A stretch of DNA of 17,610 nucleotides, from NCBI GenBank assembly GCA_036490215.1, contig DASXEH010000045.1:1-17610 (forward strand). Reading direction: 5' to 3'. A program made the position numbers and the translations under genes. The notes below the pieces were generated by a model that was not told the DNA's origin, did not search any database, and worked only from the letters and a program-made list of their open reading frames with translations. Source of the DNA: JASHSH01 sp036490215 (lineage in GTDB: Bacteria; Pseudomonadota; Alphaproteobacteria; Rhodospirillales; Magnetospirillaceae). This document shows, piece after piece, positions 15,739 to 17,610 of this stretch (within the stretch, counting starts at the first letter, position 1; each line of letters begins with the position of its first letter).

Positions 15739-16173
15739 ATGGTGAGGGAAAAGCACGTGGCAGATCGCGATAAAAAGCTTGGAGTTGCAATGACTTGCTC
15801 GGATTGGCGGCTCCATCAGCCCAAGGTCGATTTCAACCGCCAGATCGGCCAGGCGATGGGCGTGGCGGGGGTTGACCTGGTGGCGCTTCCCGGCCCCGAT
15901 GGCCTGCTTCTGGCCTCGCGTGGCGGAGAATGGAAGGCGGCCCAGGCCCAGGTGAAGCTTTTGGCCGAGGCCCATGACGCCGTGGCCATTTCTGTGGTCG
16001 CCCATCAAAAGTGTGCCGGCCATGCGGTGGACGATGCCCAGCATGACAAGGACGTGGCCGAAGCAGCGAGGGCCCTGAAGGAGGCGCTAGGGTTCGGGGG
16101 GCCGGTTTACGCGCTGGTCGCCACCTATAAGAGCGACTCCGACTGGGGATTGAAGGAAGTCGGCCGCTTTTAG
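15739..16173 (+). CDS. Minimal beta-carbonic-anhydrase-like protein
   Basis: This 144-residue protein has no signal peptide or membrane span. It keeps the whole zinc signature of beta-class carbonic anhydrases: Cys20-Ser-Asp22-Trp-Arg24 (CxDxR) and His89-x-x-Cys92 (HQKC). In the family Cys, His and Cys bind zinc, and Asp-Arg gates the fourth site. The strand before each motif (KLGVAMTC and DAVAISVVAHQKC) fits the Rossmann-like core. True enzymes usually have 190-230 residues with an N-terminal helical arm and a longer C-terminus. Here both are largely missing, and the CxDxR-to-HxxC distance is about 69 residues rather than about 55-60. It may be an active mini-enzyme or a non-catalytic metal binder. 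ATG 15739 follows AAGGAG at a 12-nt gap. A TTG at 15694 and a GTG at 15757 are alternatives. typA follows 66 bp later on the same strand. Confidence 0.72.
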   Translation: MVREKHVADRDKKLGVAMTCSDWRLHQPKVDFNRQIGQAMGVAGVDLVALPGPDGLLLASRGGEWKAAQAQVKLLAEAHDAVAISVVAHQKCAGHAVDDAQHDKDVAEAARALKEALGFGGPVYALVATYKSDSDWGLKEVGRF

Positions 16174-16239
16174 GCCTTGTTTGCGGTTGCGAAGGCGCCC
16201 GTCTATAAGCCGCCCACTTTCCCCAAATCGGACGCGCCC

Positions 16240-17610
16240 GTGGAACTCCGTAATATCGCCATCATCGCCCATGTCGACCATGGCAAGACCACGCTCGTGG
16301 ACCAGCTCCTCAAGCAGTCCGGTTCCGTGCGCGACAACCAGCACATGGACGAGCGCGCCATGGACTCCAACGATCTGGAGCGCGAGCGCGGCATCACCAT
16401 TCTGGCCAAGTGCACCTCCGTCGAATGGAACGGTACGCGCATCAATATCGTCGATACGCCGGGCCACGCCGATTTCGGCGGCGAGGTCGAGCGTATTCTG
16501 TCGATGGTCGATGGCGTGGTGCTGCTGGTGGATGCGGCCGAGTCCGTCATGCCGCAGACCAAGTTCGTGCTCTCCAAGGCGTTGCGTCTCGGATTGAAGC
16601 CCATCGTCGTCATCAACAAGATCGACCGCCACGATGCGCAGCCGAAAGAGACGCTGGAAAGCATCTTCGATCTCTTCCTCGCGCTCGAAGCCAACGACAG
16701 CCAGCTCGATTTCCATCATCTCTACGCCTCGGGCCGCGCCGGCTGGGCGGTGAACGATCTCGCTGACACGCCGAAGGATCTGACGCCGCTGTTCGAGCGC
16801 ATCGTCGCCGATGTGCCGTCGCCGAAAGCGCAGGCGATGGCGGGCGAAGAACATCCGTTCACGATGCTGGTGACGACGCTGGAAGCCGATCCGTATCTGG
16901 GCCGCATTCTCACGGGTCGCGTCGAGACCGGCTACATCAACACCAATCGCGTCATCAAGGCGCTGAACCGCGACGGCAAAGAGATTGAGCGTACGCGCGT
17001 GACCAAGCTGCTCGCGTTCCGCGGTCTGGCGCGCGTGCCGGTGGCGCGTGTGGACGCCGGCGACATCGTCGCCATCGCGGGCTTGCCGCAAGCAACCGTC
17101 GCCGACACGCTATGCGACGTGCAGGTCGAGACACCGATCCAGGCGCAACCGATCGATCCGCCGACGTTGGCGATCACATTGTCGGTGAATGACTCGCCGC
17201 TGGCGGGCCGCGAAGGCGACAAGGTGCAGAGCCGCGTCATTCGCGACCGGTTGCTGCGTGAGGCCGAAGGTAATGTTGCCATCAAGGTGCATGAAACCGG
17301 CGAAGGCGCTTATGAAGTGGCCGGCCGCGGCGAACTTCAGCTTGGCGTTCTGATCGAGCAAATGCGCCGCGAGGGTTTCGAGCTTTCGATCAGCCGCCCG
17401 CGCGTTCTCTATCAGACCGGCGACAAGGGCGAGCGCCTCGAGCCGATGGAAGAAGTCACCATCGACGTGGACGATCCGTATGCCGGCGTGGTGATCGAGA
17501 AGATCTCCATGCGCAAGGGCGAGTTGCAGGACATGCGCCCGACAGGCGCGGGCAAGACGCGGCTGGTGTTCTTCGCGCCGGCGCGCGGGTTGATCGGCTA
17601 TCACGGCGAA
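16240..17610 (+). CDS. typA: Translational GTPase TypA/BipA (3' truncated)
   Basis: This is the first 457 residues of a protein that is usually about 605 residues; the C-terminal domain runs off the window. TypA/BipA is a ribosome-binding GTPase related to EF-G and LepA, important for ribosome assembly and for growth under cold or stress. The G-domain motifs are intact: G1 AHVDHGKT (10-17), RGITI of switch I (50-54), G3 DTPGH (72-76) and G4 NKID (126-129). The family-specific SGRAGWA follows as the G5 equivalent. Domain II (LVTTLEADPYLGRILTGRV) and the domain III/V part with AGRGELQLGVLIEQMRREGFE follow. The start is a GTG giving the conserved opening MELRNIAIIAHVDHG. There is no strong Shine-Dalgarno, only CGGA at a loose distance. 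A TTG at 16177 would add a 21-residue N-terminal extension, which I consider less likely. Confidence 0.95.
   Translation, partial: MELRNIAIIAHVDHGKTTLVDQLLKQSGSVRDNQHMDERAMDSNDLERERGITILAKCTSVEWNGTRINIVDTPGHADFGGEVERILSMVDGVVLLVDAAESVMPQTKFVLSKALRLGLKPIVVINKIDRHDAQPKETLESIFDLFLALEANDSQLDFHHLYASGRAGWAVNDLADTPKDLTPLFERIVADVPSPKAQAMAGEEHPFTMLVTTLEADPYLGRILTGRVETGYINTNRVIKALNRDGKEIERTRVTKLLAFRGLARVPVARVDAGDIVAIAGLPQATVADTLCDVQVETPIQAQPIDPPTLAITLSVNDSPLAGREGDKVQSRVIRDRLLREAEGNVAIKVHETGEGAYEVAGRGELQLGVLIEQMRREGFELSISRPRVLYQTGDKGERLEPMEEVTIDVDDPYAGVVIEKISMRKGELQDMRPTGAGKTRLVFFAPARGLIGYHGE

Noticed and set aside
16087..17091. A 334-codon minus-strand open frame opposite typA
   Set aside because: It runs antisense to the TypA G domain, whose motifs are intact. 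The composition is typical of a shadow frame.
1..17610. tRNA, rRNA, CRISPR arrays, insertion sequences, phage or defence genes
   Set aside because: I looked for the usual signatures (cloverleaf arms, evenly spaced direct repeats, transposase or integrase motifs) and saw none.

Overview
The window is high-GC DNA with alphaproteobacterial character. It carries a holdfast-anchor (hfa) gene cluster, a sphingomonad/caulobacter-type TonB-dependent receptor, an alphaproteobacterial-looking rhomboid and a TypA/BipA GTPase. The hfa genes point to a stalked or surface-attaching lineage, such as a Caulobacterales- or Rhizomicrobium-like organism. That placement is inferred from gene content, not from a marker tree. 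I see no tRNA, rRNA, CRISPR array, insertion sequence or phage gene.

Left end (1-4.8 kb). The 3' part of a CitE-like CoA-ester lyase runs rightwards and overlaps tail to tail by 17 bp with an OPT-family transporter on the minus strand. Upstream of the transporter, also on the minus strand, is a compact hfaA-hfaB-hfaD operon closed by a strong intrinsic terminator. HfaB is a CsgG-type outer-membrane lipoprotein pore. HfaA and HfaD are its likely exported partners, both with signal peptides and Asn/Gly/Ser/Thr-rich curlin-like sequence. Together they would anchor the polysaccharide holdfast to the cell surface. A TTAA-N6-TTAA inverted repeat in front of hfaA resembles a CtrA box.

Middle (4.9-11.1 kb). 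Four plus-strand genes follow: a kappa-class GST/HCCA-isomerase-like protein starting at TTG, a rhomboid protease, a small DUF4389 membrane protein, and an overlapping PLP enzyme of the isopenicillin-N-epimerase/aminotransferase V type. A 274-bp leader then precedes a very large (995 aa) TonB-dependent receptor with ten cysteines in five close pairs. It ends at a GAAA-tetraloop terminator.

Right end (11.1-17.6 kb). A minus-strand MdtA-like adaptor and an RND permease form a two-gene, translationally coupled drug-efflux operon with no outer-membrane channel beside it. Across a 282-bp divergent gap lies a 144-aa protein that keeps the complete beta-carbonic-anhydrase zinc signature in an unusually small frame. 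It is followed by typA/bipA, which runs off the window end.

Most interesting for follow-up are the mini beta-carbonic-anhydrase-like protein, the 47-residue periodic repeat of HfaD together with its overlap with hfaB and the CtrA-like box, and the cysteine-paired loops of the receptor. I did not find convincing evidence for a wholly new multi-gene system.
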